Below, in pieces: positions 17,451 through 26,594 of a stretch of DNA of 64,000 nucleotides. The notes beneath the pieces were generated by a model. It saw only the letters and a list, made by a program, of their open reading frames with translations, did not search any database and was not told the DNA's origin. Source of the DNA: Sphingobium yanoikuyae (GTDB lineage Bacteria; Pseudomonadota; Alphaproteobacteria; Sphingomonadales; Sphingomonadaceae); NCBI RefSeq assembly GCF_013001025.1, contig NZ_CP053021.1:4058001-4122000 (forward strand), read 5' to 3'. Each line of letters opens with the position of its first letter. Position 1 is the stretch's first letter. Position numbers and translations under genes: made by a program.

Positions 17451-17582
17451 ATGAGCAAGATTGAAGCTGCGATCGGTGTGCCAATCCGGCAGATAGTCCG
17501 CCCGCGGCAGCTGGCCATCGGGGGCACCATCACCCTGTCGGGCATGGGAATTCTGCTGGCACAGGCCGTCCGCCTGTTCTGA
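17451..17582 (+). CDS. small single-span membrane protein of 43 residues
   Basis: The frame from the ATG at 17451 gives MSKIEAAIGVPIRQIVRPRQ followed by a hydrophobic segment LAIGGTITLSGMGILLAQAV and the end RLF: a basic juxtamembrane stretch and one membrane helix, which is what a genuine small inner-membrane protein looks like. The frame is open from 17397, but the extra 18 residues would overlap the -10 element. A shared hairpin follows at 17589. I do not recognise a family. It could also be a chance ORF. Confidence 0.5.
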   Translation: MSKIEAAIGVPIRQIVRPRQLAIGGTITLSGMGILLAQAVRLF

Positions 17583-17588
17583 CGGGCA

Positions 17589-17615
17589 GCAGGGGTGACC
17601 AGCGGCCACCCCTGC
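17589..17615. terminator. hairpin between the small ORF and galU
   Basis: GCAGGGGTG (17589-17597) and CACCCCTGC (17607-17615) form a 9-bp stem with a 9-base loop between convergent ends, 11 bases after the galU stop on the other strand. Confidence 0.55.
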
Positions 17616-17625
17616 GGATCGAAGC

Positions 17626-18504
17626 TTAGTTGGCCAGTTCGGCCTTCGCGAAGTCGCGGATATGGGCGCCGATATCCTCGCGCTCCAGCGCCAGGGCGAG
17701 GTTCGCCTCGATATAGCCGGCCTTGGAGCCGCAGTCGAAACGGCGACCGTCGAAGGTGACACCGTGGAAGGGCTGCTTGCCGATCAGCGAGGCCATGGCA
17801 TCGGTCAGTTGGATCTCGCCGCCCGCGCCCTTTTCCTGGGTTTCCAGGATCGTCATGACGTCGGGCTGCAGGATATAGCGACCGGGCAGGATGAGGTTGG
17901 AGGGGGCGGTGCCGAGCTTGGGCTTTTCCACCAGGCCCTTCACTTCGGTCAGGGCACCGTCGCGCGCGCCCGGATCGATCACGCCATAGCTGGGCGTCTG
18001 GTCCATCGGGATTTCGAGCGCGCAGACCAGATTGCCACCGACCTTTTCATAGGCCTCGACCATCTGCTTCATGCAGCCATTGCCGGGCGCGCCCTTCATG
18101 AACTCGTCGGGCAGGATGATGGCGAACGGCTCGTCGCCGACGATGTCACGGGCACACCAGATCGCGTGGCCCAGGCCCAGCGGCTCCTGCTGACGCAGGA
18201 ACACCGCATCGCCGGGCGCCAGGCGCGTCCCTTCGAGCGCCGAAAGATCCTTGCCGCGCTCGCGCTGGGTGATCTCGCATTCGAAGGCGATGTCGAAATA
18301 ATCCTCGATCGCGCCCTTGCCGCGTCCGGTGACGAAGATCATCTGCTCGATCCCGGCCTCGCGCGCTTCATCCACGGCATATTGGATCAGCGGACGGTCG
18401 ACCACGGGCAGCAATTCCTTGGGCACCGACTTGGTGGCGGGCAGGAAACGCGTGCCAAGGCCGGCGACAGGAAAGACGGCTTTGCGAATCGGTTTGTTCG
18501 ACAT
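17626..18504 (-). CDS. galU: UTP-glucose-1-phosphate uridylyltransferase
   Basis: The enzyme makes UDP-glucose for exopolysaccharide, LPS and other glycans. The 292-residue chain opens with KAVFPVAGLGTRFLPATKSV (the nucleotide-binding signature GxGTRFLPxTK), then KELLPVVDRPLIQYAVDEA, EPFAIILPDEFM and SLVEKP-like GLVEKPKLGTAP, and ends with an AGYIEANLALALE segment, all typical of bacterial GalU (about 290-300 residues). It stands alone, convergent with the small ORF. It could supply the flippase, GT-C and GtrA systems found elsewhere in this window. Confidence 0.95.
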   Translation of the reverse strand: MSNKPIRKAVFPVAGLGTRFLPATKSVPKELLPVVDRPLIQYAVDEAREAGIEQMIFVTGRGKGAIEDYFDIAFECEITQRERGKDLSALEGTRLAPGDAVFLRQQEPLGLGHAIWCARDIVGDEPFAIILPDEFMKGAPGNGCMKQMVEAYEKVGGNLVCALEIPMDQTPSYGVIDPGARDGALTEVKGLVEKPKLGTAPSNLILPGRYILQPDVMTILETQEKGAGGEIQLTDAMASLIGKQPFHGVTFDGRRFDCGSKAGYIEANLALALEREDIGAHIRDFAKAELAN

Positions 18505-18594
18505 GGGACTCCGTTCTCGATGAGTGCCGGCTCGCTTGGGGGATCGCGAACCGGGAGAAAAAGGTCAAGCGCTACGGCAACTTGTCTTTATGGG

Positions 18595-19065
18595 TCAGAT
18601 CGTCAGAAGACGCTGTGCAACCTGTTCCAGCGCCGCAATTTCATTATCCAAATGCTCCAGGCTTACATATTGAGCATTGTTACGTAAGTCGCGGCACAGA
18701 AAGCCTTCAGGTGACGGCTGCTGAAAGCCGCCGATGATGAGGGTACGGAAACGGTCGATCCGCTGGAGATCGCGCTCGACCTCCGCAATTTCGGTCAGCC
18801 CGGCCGCGTTGCGCCGATCGCGCATGGCGACGGTCGTGCGCAATTCGGTCATCAGCTTGGTCATGGTCGGCCGCGTGCGCGCGCCCACGGTGCGGACGTC
18901 GCCCATGGTTTCCCGCAGTTCGGCCAGCCGCGCCTCCAGACTCTGTTCCAGCATCGTCCAGGCGCAGACCAGCCGACCGATACCGCACAATAATGCCGCA
19001 TCTTCCGGCGCATAGGCCGCAACCGGCTTCGTCACCTTGTCGTCCTGCGCCAATTCCGCGCTCAC
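18595..19065 (-). CDS. protein of unknown function, helical
   Basis: The 156-residue product is rich in Leu, Arg and Glu and predicted mainly helical, with a long heptad-like region (about 38-115: LEQSLEARLAELRETMG, then MTELRTTVAMRDRRNAAG and EIAEVERDLQRIDRF) and a C-terminal helix EHLDNEIAALEQVAQRLL. I see no signal peptide, membrane span or known motif. I choose the GTG at 19065, as AGGAG lies 10 bases upstream; an in-frame ATG at 19074 is only 1 base from that site and one at 19083 precedes it. It lies 90 bases beyond the galU start, on the same strand as galU. Confidence 0.62.
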   Translation of the reverse strand: MSAELAQDDKVTKPVAAYAPEDAALLCGIGRLVCAWTMLEQSLEARLAELRETMGDVRTVGARTRPTMTKLMTELRTTVAMRDRRNAAGLTEIAEVERDLQRIDRFRTLIIGGFQQPSPEGFLCRDLRNNAQYVSLEHLDNEIAALEQVAQRLLTI

Positions 19066-19232
19066 GCCCCGCATACTCCTCATGCCCCTGAATCTGCGCA
19101 GACCCGGCCGGAAAGGCCAGAGCAACGGGTCGCGCTCGCCCGCTAGCCGGGCACGGGCCAGCGGAATATGTGCTGAAACGTCGGCAAGCCGAACAAGTTG
19201 CGTTCAGCGATGGCCGATCGGACGGCGCCAGA

Positions 19233-19406
19233 TCAGAAGTCGATGGCGATGCCCTTGCGTTCCCAGTCGCCATAGCGGACCGGGCTCAGTTCCTCGTCCA
19301 GCACCGGCTGCTGGTCGACCGGATCGGGCTGGGGCACGGGCGGGCTCTTGGAGAGATGCTCGGGCGCCTTCACATGCGCCGGGCGCTTGCCGTTGAAATG
19401 TCCCAT
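19233..19406 (-). CDS. succinate dehydrogenase assembly factor 4-like protein (DUF1674)
   Basis: A 57-residue frame reading from the ATG at 19406 to the stop at 19233 starts [18 protein letters not shown], continues with a Pro-rich segment ([20 protein letters not shown]) and ends in [17 protein letters not shown]. The conserved C-terminal RYGDWExKGxxxDF block is the signature of the SDHAF4/DUF1674 family, which in mitochondria and alphaproteobacteria helps SdhA acquire or protect its FAD during succinate dehydrogenase assembly. A GAAAGG site lies just upstream. Its size makes it easy to miss, and a longer open frame overlaps it on the same strand. It is divergent from htpX. Confidence 0.85.
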   Translation of the reverse strand: MGHFNGKRPAHVKAPEHLSKSPPVPQPDPVDQQPVLDEELSPVRYGDWERKGIAIDF

Positions 19407-19487
19407 GTCGGGCCTTTCGATTGCGGAGCGCGCGCGGCAACCCCATATTCAGTAGAAGGCCCGCTATCTGGGCCGCAAAGGAGCGAT

Positions 19488-20459
19488 GTGCAAGTGAGTG
19501 GTTTTCGCACGGTGATGCTGTTGTCGGCGCTGACGGCGCTGTTCATGGCACTGGGCTATACGCTGGGTGGCAGCGGCGGCGCGGTGATCGCCCTGCTGGT
19601 GGCGGCGGGGATGAACCTGTTCACCTTCTGGAATGCCGACAAGATCGTGCTCTCCATGCACAATGCGCGCGAGGTGGATGCGCAGAGCGCGCCCGAATTT
19701 CACGGCCTGGTCCAGGCGCTGAGCCAGCGCGCCGGCCTGCCGATGCCGCGCGTCTATGTGATCGACCAGGATGCGCCCAACGCCTTTGCCACCGGCCGCA
19801 ACCCCGAAAACGCCGCCGTGGCGGCGACCACCGGCTTGCTCAACATGCTGACCCGCGACGAGGTGGCGGGCGTGATGGCGCATGAACTGGGCCATGTGAA
19901 GAATCGCGACACCCTGATCATGACGATGGTGGCAACCATTGCCGGCGCCATTTCGATGCTGGCCAATTTCGGCCTCTTCTTCCGCGGCGGCAATGAGGAG
20001 AATGGCCATAGCAACATGATCGCGACCTTGCTGGCGGTGATCGTCGCCCCCTTTGCCGCGATGATCGTGCAGATGGCGATCAGCCGCACCCGCGAATATG
20101 GCGCCGACCAGGCGGGGGCGGAGATCAGCGGCAATCCGCGCGCACTTGCCTCCGCCCTGGCCAAGATTTCCGGCCGGGCCGAGCTGATCCCCAACCCGGT
20201 GGCCGAGCGCAATCCCGCCGCTGCGCAGCTCTATATCGTGCCGGTGCATGTGAGCGAGTTGTTCTCGACCCACCCGGCAACCGAGAAGCGCATCGCCGCG
20301 CTTGAGGAAATCGCGCAGGATATGGGCCAGATGGACGGCCCGCCGCCCATGACTATGCCGGCGCAGACTTCGATGCGCGCATCGGCGCTGTCTCCAGTGG
20401 TGCCGCCGGTGGCAGCACCCAAGCCGCGCCGCAGCGCCCTCGATCCGCACGGGCGCTGA
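19488..20459 (+). CDS. htpX: HtpX family M48 zinc metalloprotease
   Basis: HtpX is an inner-membrane protease that degrades misfolded membrane proteins. The roughly 323-residue protein has two N-terminal membrane helices (about residues 8-45), the zinc site [13 protein letters not shown] (HExxH), two more membrane segments (about 145-195) and the third zinc ligand in [14 protein letters not shown]. The C-terminal 50 residues are Pro/Ala-rich and variable. AAAGGAG (19477-19483) is followed by GTG codons at 19488 and 19494 in frame; either could start, spacing 4 or 10. The open frame reaching back to 19170 is not real, as it crosses the opposite-strand SDHAF4-like gene. Confidence 0.92.
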   Translation: MQVSGFRTVMLLSALTALFMALGYTLGGSGGAVIALLVAAGMNLFTFWNADKIVLSMHNAREVDAQSAPEFHGLVQALSQRAGLPMPRVYVIDQDAPNAFATGRNPENAAVAATTGLLNMLTRDEVAGVMAHELGHVKNRDTLIMTMVATIAGAISMLANFGLFFRGGNEENGHSNMIATLLAVIVAPFAAMIVQMAISRTREYGADQAGAEISGNPRALASALAKISGRAELIPNPVAERNPAAAQLYIVPVHVSELFSTHPATEKRIAALEEIAQDMGQMDGPPPMTMPAQTSMRASALSPVVPPVAAPKPRRSALDPHGR

Positions 20460-20776
20460 TGCCGGTCGACGAGATTGGCGAGATCGCCTTCCGCGCCGCC
20501 GGGTTCGTGGCGCGCGAAGCGGCCGGCCTGGTTGTCGATATTGCCGTCGACTATATCTTCTCCCGCCACACGCCGCGCCTGTTTCACGCCATCGGCCGGC
20601 GGACGATCGCGATCGCCACGCTGGGCCGCAAACGCATCCCCTCTTCCTTGCGGGTGGTGCCAAAGGGGATGGTGCCGCGCCCGCGCCGGTCGGACTGGTT
20701 GGCGCTGTGGGTCGGCGTTGCCACCAGCATCGGCCTGGTTGCGGCGGCCATCTACACGGTCATCTGCTTCGTTTGA
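20459..20776 (+). CDS. small membrane protein of unknown function
   Basis: The 105-residue product has an amphipathic N-terminal half (EIAFRAAGFVAREAAGLVVDI), a basic middle (HAIGRRTIAIATLGRKRIPS and PRPRRSDW) and a C-terminal membrane helix (about 78-104, WLALWVGVATSIGLVAAAIY). Its ATG overlaps the htpX stop by one base (TGATG), so it is translationally coupled to htpX. I do not recognise a domain; the coupling suggests a partner of HtpX or of the membrane. Confidence 0.7.
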   Translation: MPVDEIGEIAFRAAGFVAREAAGLVVDIAVDYIFSRHTPRLFHAIGRRTIAIATLGRKRIPSSLRVVPKGMVPRPRRSDWLALWVGVATSIGLVAAAIYTVICFV

Positions 20777-20813
20777 AGATGACCCCAAGGGCAAAAGCGC
20801 GTAGGGGCCGCTG

Positions 20814-22124
20814 ATGTCCCGTCGTCCCAACGCCCGTTCCGGTGCCCCGCGCGCCGATGATGTCCCCGGCCTGCCCGCGCGCCGCGCGGCCCTGAAGCTG
20901 CTGGACGCCGTCTTGCGTCGGGGCGACCCGCTGGAAATCGCGCTGCATGGCGCGACCCAGGGGCTGGCCGACCGAGCCGACCGCGCGCTGGTCCATGCCA
21001 TCGTCGCCGAGACGTTGCGCCATTTGCCCGATCTCGACGCGCTGATCGACGGCGCGACCAAGCAGCCCCTGCCCGCCGATGCCAAGGCGCGCATGGTGCT
21101 GCGCATCGCGCTCATCCAAGTGCTGGCGCTGGGCACTGCGCCCCATGCGGCGATCGCCACTGCGCTGCCGCTGGTCGACGGCGGGCCGCGCAAGCTGGTC
21201 CATGGCGTGTTCGGCACCGTGACCCGCGCCGAGCCGAGCCTGCCCGTGCCGCCCACCCTGCCCGCCGAGGTCGCCGAACGCTGGGCCGGACAATGGGGCG
21301 AGGCGATGCCGCTGGCCGCCGCCCATGCCTATGCCGTGCGCCCGCCGGTCGATGTCAGCCTGCGCGATCCGGCCGAGACCGGCAAATGGGTCGAGGCGCT
21401 GGGCGGCAGCAGCTTTGCGCCCGGCCATGTCCGCTTGCCCGAGGGGGCGGTCGTGCCCGAGCTGCCCGGCTTTGCCGAGGGCGCCTGGTGGGTGCAGGAT
21501 ATCGCTGCCTCCTGCCCGGCCCGACTGCTCGGTGCGGGCGAAGGCCGGACCGTGCTGGACCTATGCGCCGCGCCGGGCGGCAAGACGATGCAGTTGGCGG
21601 CCGCCGGCTGGACCGTGACCGCGGTCGACCAGTCGAAAAAGCGACTGGAGCGGCTGAGCGAAAATCTGGCGCGCACCGGCCTGTCGGCCGATGTCGTGCA
21701 GGCGGATCTGCGCCAATGGGCGCCCGAGGCGCCGGTCGATGCGCTGCTGCTCGACGCGCCCTGCACCGCCACCGGCATCTATCGCCGTCATCCCGACGTT
21801 TTGCACCGCATCGGCCCGCGCCAGATCGCGGAACTGGCCGACCTGCAGGGCGAACTGCTGGCCCGCGTCGCCGACTGGGTGAAGCCGGGCGGGACGCTGA
21901 TCTACGCCACCTGCTCGCTGGAACAGGCCGAGGGCGAGGCGCAGCTGGCGCGCTTCCTGGCGGCGCGTCCCGATTTTGCGGCCCAGCCGGTGACGGCAAG
22001 CGAACTGCCCGACGGCATGGCGCCCAGCGCCGACGGCTGGCTGCGCACCCTGCCCGACACGCTGGCGGAGCAGGGCGGCACCGACGGCTTTTTCGTTGCA
22101 AGGATCGTGCGCATCGGGAACTAA
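20814..22124 (+). CDS. rsmB: 16S rRNA m5C967 methyltransferase
   Basis: RsmB methylates C967 of 16S rRNA using S-adenosylmethionine. The 436-residue protein has an N-terminal NusB-like RNA-binding domain (about 15-140) and a Rossmann methyltransferase domain with motif I VLDLCAAPGGKTMQLAAAG, the DQSKKRLERLSENL segment, motif IV LLLDAPCTATGIYRRHPDV with the release Cys, and motif VI IYATCSLEQAEGE with the catalytic Cys. Length and motifs are normal. It leads a run of same-strand genes, with the PAS, rpe and heparinase-like genes behind it. Confidence 0.94.
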   Translation: MSRRPNARSGAPRADDVPGLPARRAALKLLDAVLRRGDPLEIALHGATQGLADRADRALVHAIVAETLRHLPDLDALIDGATKQPLPADAKARMVLRIALIQVLALGTAPHAAIATALPLVDGGPRKLVHGVFGTVTRAEPSLPVPPTLPAEVAERWAGQWGEAMPLAAAHAYAVRPPVDVSLRDPAETGKWVEALGGSSFAPGHVRLPEGAVVPELPGFAEGAWWVQDIAASCPARLLGAGEGRTVLDLCAAPGGKTMQLAAAGWTVTAVDQSKKRLERLSENLARTGLSADVVQADLRQWAPEAPVDALLLDAPCTATGIYRRHPDVLHRIGPRQIAELADLQGELLARVADWVKPGGTLIYATCSLEQAEGEAQLARFLAARPDFAAQPVTASELPDGMAPSADGWLRTLPDTLAEQGGTDGFFVARIVRIGN

Positions 22125-22175
22125 GGCTTAACCATGAGGGGCTTAAGGTGAGGCCCTTCGCTGGAAAGGCCCGTC

Positions 22176-22661
22176 TTGCGTCCGACCGAACCCCTGCCCC
22201 TGCATCATAGCTGGCCGCTCTACGACCTGCGCGAGCATCTCGCACCGGTGGTGCTGGACCAGGATATTGCGGGGAATGAGGCGGCGCTGGCCGACCGGGG
22301 GCTGGGCCTGTGGCATTGCAATCTGGCCGACAACAGCATCAGTTGGACCCAGGGCGTCTATGACATTTTCGGGCTGGAGCCGGGCAGCATCGTGCCCCGG
22401 CCATTGTCGGTGTCGCTCTATGCCCATGACAGCCGCGAGGCGATGGAGCGGCTGCGCGCCTATGCCATCCGCCACCAGCGCGGCTTCACCCTGGACGTCG
22501 ACATTCGCCGCCCGGACGGCAGCGATTGCGCGATGCGGCTGATCGCCGCGCCGGTGCTGCTGGACGGCGAGACGGTCGCGCTGCACGGGGTCAAGCAATG
22601 GCTGCCGAAGGATGTCGGTGCGCCGGTCCGACTGGAACCCACGACCTTCTTCATCCCCTGA
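22176..22661 (+). CDS. PAS domain protein
   Basis: The 161-residue protein is a single PAS sensor domain (about residues 43-140) with LGLWHCNLADNSISWTQGVYDIFGLEPG at the front, which is a PAS_3/PAC-like pattern split here across two stretches, and FTLDVDIRRPDG plus VALHGVKQWL at the end. It lacks a GGDEF, kinase or HTH output domain, so it may bind another protein. The start is the TTG at 22176, which follows GGAAAGG by about 6 bases; no ATG fits. Its partner is not evident. Confidence 0.72.
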   Translation: MRPTEPLPLHHSWPLYDLREHLAPVVLDQDIAGNEAALADRGLGLWHCNLADNSISWTQGVYDIFGLEPGSIVPRPLSVSLYAHDSREAMERLRAYAIRHQRGFTLDVDIRRPDGSDCAMRLIAAPVLLDGETVALHGVKQWLPKDVGAPVRLEPTTFFIP

Positions 22662-22733
22662 CGCGACTCATCGCCGCACCGCGCAAATCATGCGTTGCCC
22701 TCGCCCCAAGGGAGGGCTAATGCGGGCGGTCAA

Positions 22734-23396
22734 ATGACCCATCCCATTCTCATCTCTCCGTCCATCCTGTCCGCCGATTTCGCACGGCTGGGCGAGGAAG
22801 TCCGCGCCATCGACGAAGCCGGTTGCGACTGGATCCATATCGACGTGATGGACGGCCATTTCGTGCCCAACATCACCATCGGTCCGGCCGTGGTGAAGGC
22901 GCTGCGCCCGCACACGAAAAAGCCGTTCGACGTGCATCTGATGATCTCGCCGGTGGACCAGTATCTCGACGCCTTCGCCCAGGCCGGCGCCGACATCATC
23001 ACCGTCCATCCCGAGGCCGGCCCGCACATCCACCGCACCGTGCAGCATATCAAGTCGCTGGGCGTGCAGGCCGGCGTGGTGCTGAACCCCGGCACCCCGG
23101 CCAAGATGCTGGACTATCTGATCGACGATATCGACCTGATTCTGGTGATGAGCGTCAATCCCGGTTTCGGCGGCCAGAGCTTCATCGAAAATCAGCTGCG
23201 CAAGATCGAGGCGTGCCGCAAGATGATCGAGAAGAGCGGCCGTGACATCCGCCTGCAGGTCGATGGCGGCATCGACATCAACACCGCGCCCAAGGCGATC
23301 GCGGCGGGCGCCGACGTGCTGGTCGCCGGCACCGCGACCTTCCGTGGCGGCCCGGCCGCCTATGCCGACAATATCAGGACGCTGCGGGGCGGGTGA
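22734..23396 (+). CDS. rpe: ribulose-phosphate 3-epimerase
   Basis: The enzyme interconverts ribulose-5-P and xylulose-5-P in the pentose phosphate pathway. The 220-residue TIM barrel has all family blocks: [16 protein letters not shown], the metal ligands in [23 protein letters not shown], the [14 protein letters not shown] loop and DGGI. The ATG at 22734 fits the family; the frame is open to 22695 but the extra residues look unlike Rpe. Its TGA overlaps the GTG start of the next gene. Confidence 0.95.
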   Translation: MTHPILISPSILSADFARLGEEVRAIDEAGCDWIHIDVMDGHFVPNITIGPAVVKALRPHTKKPFDVHLMISPVDQYLDAFAQAGADIITVHPEAGPHIHRTVQHIKSLGVQAGVVLNPGTPAKMLDYLIDDIDLILVMSVNPGFGGQSFIENQLRKIEACRKMIEKSGRDIRLQVDGGIDINTAPKAIAAGADVLVAGTATFRGGPAAYADNIRTLRGG

Positions 23397-25159
23397 CGAA
23401 CCAGCGGCGCCAGTCCTCCCCTGTCGCGGTCGAGGCCGGTCATGAACCGGCCGACGACGGCATCGAACAGGGCAAGCGGCTCATCCGCGTCGCGGATGAC
23501 AAGGGCCTGTCGCTGGCCGAGCGGATCGCCAATCATTTCTATCGGCTGAGCTGGAAGACGCCGCTGCACAGCCGGCGGCTGAAGGGCAAATATCCGCTCA
23601 AGCTGCTGGCAGTGCCGGACGATGTTGTGCCCGGCGACCCGCGCGCCGGCCAGGCGATCCGTGCCGGCTATTTCCTGTTCCGGGGCCAGAAGCTGGCGAT
23701 CGACACGATCGATTTCGGCAAATTGGCGGTCGGCCCGGCCTTCACCGACTATCTGCACAGTTTCCGCTGGCTGCGCGACCTGTCGACCGCCGCGACGCGC
23801 GAGCAGGGCGCGCCGGTGGCCGAGGCGCTGATGCGCAAATGGCTGGCGGCCCATGCCGAAACGCCGAGCGACCCGGCCTGGCGCGCCGACAATGCGGCCT
23901 GGCGCTTGCTGTTCTGGACCGCCCATGCGCCGCTGATCCTGTCGTCGAGCGACCTTGTCTATCGGTCGCTGGTGCTCAACTGCATCGCCCGCACCGCGCG
24001 CCATCTGGATCAGAGCGCGGACAAAGCCGCGCCGGGCCTGCCGCGCCTGGTCGCCTGGGGCGGGATCGTCGCGGCGTCGATGCTGATGCCCGGCGGCAAT
24101 CCGCGCAAGCTGTTCGGCGAAGCGGGCCTGAAGCGCGCGATCGACAGCGCCTTCCATGCCGATGGCGGCATCATTTCCCGGTCGCCGCTGGCGCAGCTGG
24201 AAGGCGTGATGCTGCTGGCGATGGTGGTCGCGGTCTATGAGGTGCGGCGCGAACAGGTGCCCGGCTTCCTGATCGACGGGCTGAGCCGCGCGGTGCCGGC
24301 CTTGCTGGGCCTGACCCATGGCGATGGGGGGCTGGGCAACTGGCAGGGCGCGGGTGCGGTCGACCCCGACATGGTCGAGGCGCTGGTGCAGGCCAGCCGG
24401 GTGCGGACCCGGCCGCTGCGCCAGGCGCGCGACTGGGGCTATCAGCGGATCAGCGCGGGCAATACGGTGGTGCAGATCGATGCGGCGCCGCCGCCGGTCG
24501 CGCGCCTGGCCGCCGCCGGCTGCGCCTCCACCGGCGCGATCGAGATCAGCGACGGACGGCTGCGGCTGGTCATCAATTGCGGCGGCGCAGCGCTGGAAGG
24601 CGCCTATATCCCGCGCGATCTGGCCCAGGCGCTGCGTTCCACCGCGGCGCACAGCACATTGGTGCTGGACGACAGCAATTCGACCGCGCTGATGCCCGAC
24701 GGCACGCTGGGCAAGGGCGTGACCGAGGTCGAGCTGAACCGGCAGGAGCTGGACAATGGCAGCCGGGTGGAGCTGAGCCATGACGGCTATGTCCGCCGCA
24801 TGGGCTATGTCCACCGCCGCCTGCTGATGATGAGCGGCGACGGCAAGGAAGTTCGCGGCGAGGATATGCTGACCCCGGCGACGCGCGGCAAGAAGCCGGT
24901 CAAGCGGCCGGTGCAGCTGCGCTTCCATCTGGCGCCCGGCGTGGAACCGACCCTGACCGCGGACAGCCAGGGCGCGCTGCTGCGGATCGAACTGGGCGCG
25001 CTATGGCAGTTCCGGACCGGGGCCGGCGTGCTGAGCGTCGAGGATAGCCTGTGGGTCGATGGCGACGGCCGCCCCCACCCCACAAGGCAGCTGGTGGTGA
25101 CGAGCGAGGCGCTGCCGGGCGGCTCCAGCATCGGCTGGCTGTTCAAGCGGGTCGGCTGA
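23393..25159 (+). CDS. heparinase II/III family protein
   Basis: The 588-residue protein has an all-alpha toroid in the first 370 residues and a beta-sandwich C-terminal half (from about 375), the architecture of the heparinase II/III family; DLRVGRK-like substrate motifs are absent, but [32 protein letters not shown] and the beta-rich [14 protein letters not shown] region fit the family. A role in uronic-acid polysaccharide breakdown is the family prototype, yet sphingomonad members next to rsmB and rpe lack evidence for it. The GTG at 23393 overlaps the rpe stop. No signal peptide is obvious. Confidence 0.82.
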   Translation: MTNQRRQSSPVAVEAGHEPADDGIEQGKRLIRVADDKGLSLAERIANHFYRLSWKTPLHSRRLKGKYPLKLLAVPDDVVPGDPRAGQAIRAGYFLFRGQKLAIDTIDFGKLAVGPAFTDYLHSFRWLRDLSTAATREQGAPVAEALMRKWLAAHAETPSDPAWRADNAAWRLLFWTAHAPLILSSSDLVYRSLVLNCIARTARHLDQSADKAAPGLPRLVAWGGIVAASMLMPGGNPRKLFGEAGLKRAIDSAFHADGGIISRSPLAQLEGVMLLAMVVAVYEVRREQVPGFLIDGLSRAVPALLGLTHGDGGLGNWQGAGAVDPDMVEALVQASRVRTRPLRQARDWGYQRISAGNTVVQIDAAPPPVARLAAAGCASTGAIEISDGRLRLVINCGGAALEGAYIPRDLAQALRSTAAHSTLVLDDSNSTALMPDGTLGKGVTEVELNRQELDNGSRVELSHDGYVRRMGYVHRRLLMMSGDGKEVRGEDMLTPATRGKKPVKRPVQLRFHLAPGVEPTLTADSQGALLRIELGALWQFRTGAGVLSVEDSLWVDGDGRPHPTRQLVVTSEALPGGSSIGWLFKRVG

Positions 25160-25254
25160 CCCGCATCGCATTGGCCATCACGCGGGCGCTATTGTTCGGC
25201 CGGCCGTCGATGTCCGTTTTTTCCTATGAACGGCCCGGACAAGGGCGCATGCAA

Positions 25255-25330
25255 GAGAGGCGACCCGAGGCCCGTTTGCTACCAATCAACGACCTCGCTC
25301 TCAGGCCCGGCCACTTTCAGCGGCCGGGCC
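25255..25330 (+). ncRNA. candidate structured RNA in the gap after the heparinase-like gene
   Basis: GAGAG (25255-25259) and CGAGG (25266-25270), separated by a bulged GCGACC, pair as one continuous arm with CCTCGCTCTC (25293-25302); a second stem, GGCCCGGCC (25304-25312) with GGCCGGGCC (25322-25330), follows at once. The 232-base gap has no plausible gene. It could be a small RNA with its terminator, a 5' leader of the next gene, or simply the terminator of the heparinase-like operon. There is no T run and no clear promoter. Confidence 0.35.
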
Positions 25331-25391
25331 GTTAGCGCCTCACCTAGTCGCGCCTAATCCGATCTTCATTCTTTCATCCTAGGCAGTCCGC

Positions 25392-26594
25392 ATGATGGCG
25401 GGGCTTTACGACCGGATGGGATCGATCCCGACCGCGCAGTTGCGACGGATTGCGTATATATGGTGCGTGGTCGCGGGCATGCTGTTCCTGGCCTATCTGG
25501 CGCGGCAGCTGCGCCAGGGCATGACCGATGGCGCCGGCCATCCTTTTGGCGAGGATTTCCTGAATTTCTGGTCCGGCGCGCATCTGGCGGTGACGGGACA
25601 GGCCGGCATCATCTATGATCTGGCCGCTTTCCATGCGTTCGAGACCGGGATCGCCGGCGCGCCAATCGACCTTTATCATTACAGCTATCCGCCGGTGATG
25701 TGGCTGATCTCCGCCCCGTTCGGCCTGATGTCCTATCCGCTGGCCTGGGCCGCCTGGCAATTGCTGGGATGGGGCGCCTTCGCGCTGGCGGTGCGGCGAC
25801 TGGCGGTTTGGCAACTGGCGCCGGCGCAGTGGCTGCTGGTCGCGCTGGCGGTGCCGGCGGTGTTCATCAATGCGATGGGCGGCCAGAATGGCTGCTGGAC
25901 GGCGGCCATAATCGGCTGGGGCCTGATCCTGCTGCGCGAGCGGCCGGCGGTGGCGGGCATGATCCTGGCGCTGTTCGTGGTGAAGCCGCAACTGGGCTGG
26001 CTGATCCCGCTCGCCCTGCTGGCCGGGCGACAATATCGGGCGCTGGGCGCGTTCATCGGGACGGCGCTGGCGCTGACCCTCACCACCCTGCCGCTGTTCG
26101 GGATCGATGCCTGGATCGCCTATGTGCAACAGGGCAGCCTGCTCAAGAGCGTGATCCTGGAACATGGCGATGGCACCTGGCATCGGATGCTGTCCATCTT
26201 CGTGCTGGTCCGGCATGGCGGCGCACCGATCCCGCTGGCCTATGCCGCGCAGGCGATCGCCAGCCTGACCGTCGCCCTGCTGGTGCTGCGGGTCTGGCAC
26301 CGGGAGGGACCGACGGCGCGGGCCAAGGCCCTGCTGGTACTGGGTGTGCTGGCAGGGTCGCTCTATGTCAGCGACTATGATTGCGTGATGGCGCTGCTCG
26401 CTGCGCTATGGCTGGGGCCACAGGCAACGGCAGGGCTGCGTGGGCGGATGGTGTTGCTGCTGGCGATGCCCTTGTTCGCCGCGCCGCTGGCGCTGATGAG
26501 CGGAGTCGCGCTGGGCGCTTTGGCCTTGTGGCCGGCGCTGCTGGGCGCCAGCCTGCGCCGCACATCCTATTTGGCGGACGACGGCTTGAGATAG
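25392..26594 (+). CDS. DUF2029 / GT87 family polyprenyl-linked mannosyltransferase-like membrane protein
   Basis: The 400-residue protein has about ten membrane helices and an early extracytoplasmic loop with GEDFLNFWSGAHLAVTG, matching the acidic loop of GT-C enzymes of the GT87 family. Later helices carry GGQNGCWTAAIIGWGLILL and VVKPQLGWLIPLALL, both typical of DUF2029. Such enzymes transfer a sugar from a polyprenyl phosphate donor. The substrate is unknown. The last 28 bases overlap the convergent S9 peptidase gene. It and the peptidase sit between the heparinase-like gene and purH. Confidence 0.8.
   Translation: MMAGLYDRMGSIPTAQLRRIAYIWCVVAGMLFLAYLARQLRQGMTDGAGHPFGEDFLNFWSGAHLAVTGQAGIIYDLAAFHAFETGIAGAPIDLYHYSYPPVMWLISAPFGLMSYPLAWAAWQLLGWGAFALAVRRLAVWQLAPAQWLLVALAVPAVFINAMGGQNGCWTAAIIGWGLILLRERPAVAGMILALFVVKPQLGWLIPLALLAGRQYRALGAFIGTALALTLTTLPLFGIDAWIAYVQQGSLLKSVILEHGDGTWHRMLSIFVLVRHGGAPIPLAYAAQAIASLTVALLVLRVWHREGPTARAKALLVLGVLAGSLYVSDYDCVMALLAALWLGPQATAGLRGRMVLLLAMPLFAAPLALMSGVALGALALWPALLGASLRRTSYLADDGLR

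Noticed and set aside
17349..17762. A 137-residue minus-strand frame across the galU 3' end.
   Set aside because: It overlaps galU in another frame and contains Ser/Arg/Pro-rich sequence without a domain.
18595..19406. A toxin-antitoxin pair made of the helical protein and the SDHAF4-like gene.
   Set aside because: The second gene has the SDHAF4 signature, the genes are separated by about 170 bases, and no toxin motif is visible.
25190..25330. ZTP or glycine riboswitch controlling downstream genes.
   Set aside because: The known conserved blocks of those classes are not present; only generic stems are seen.
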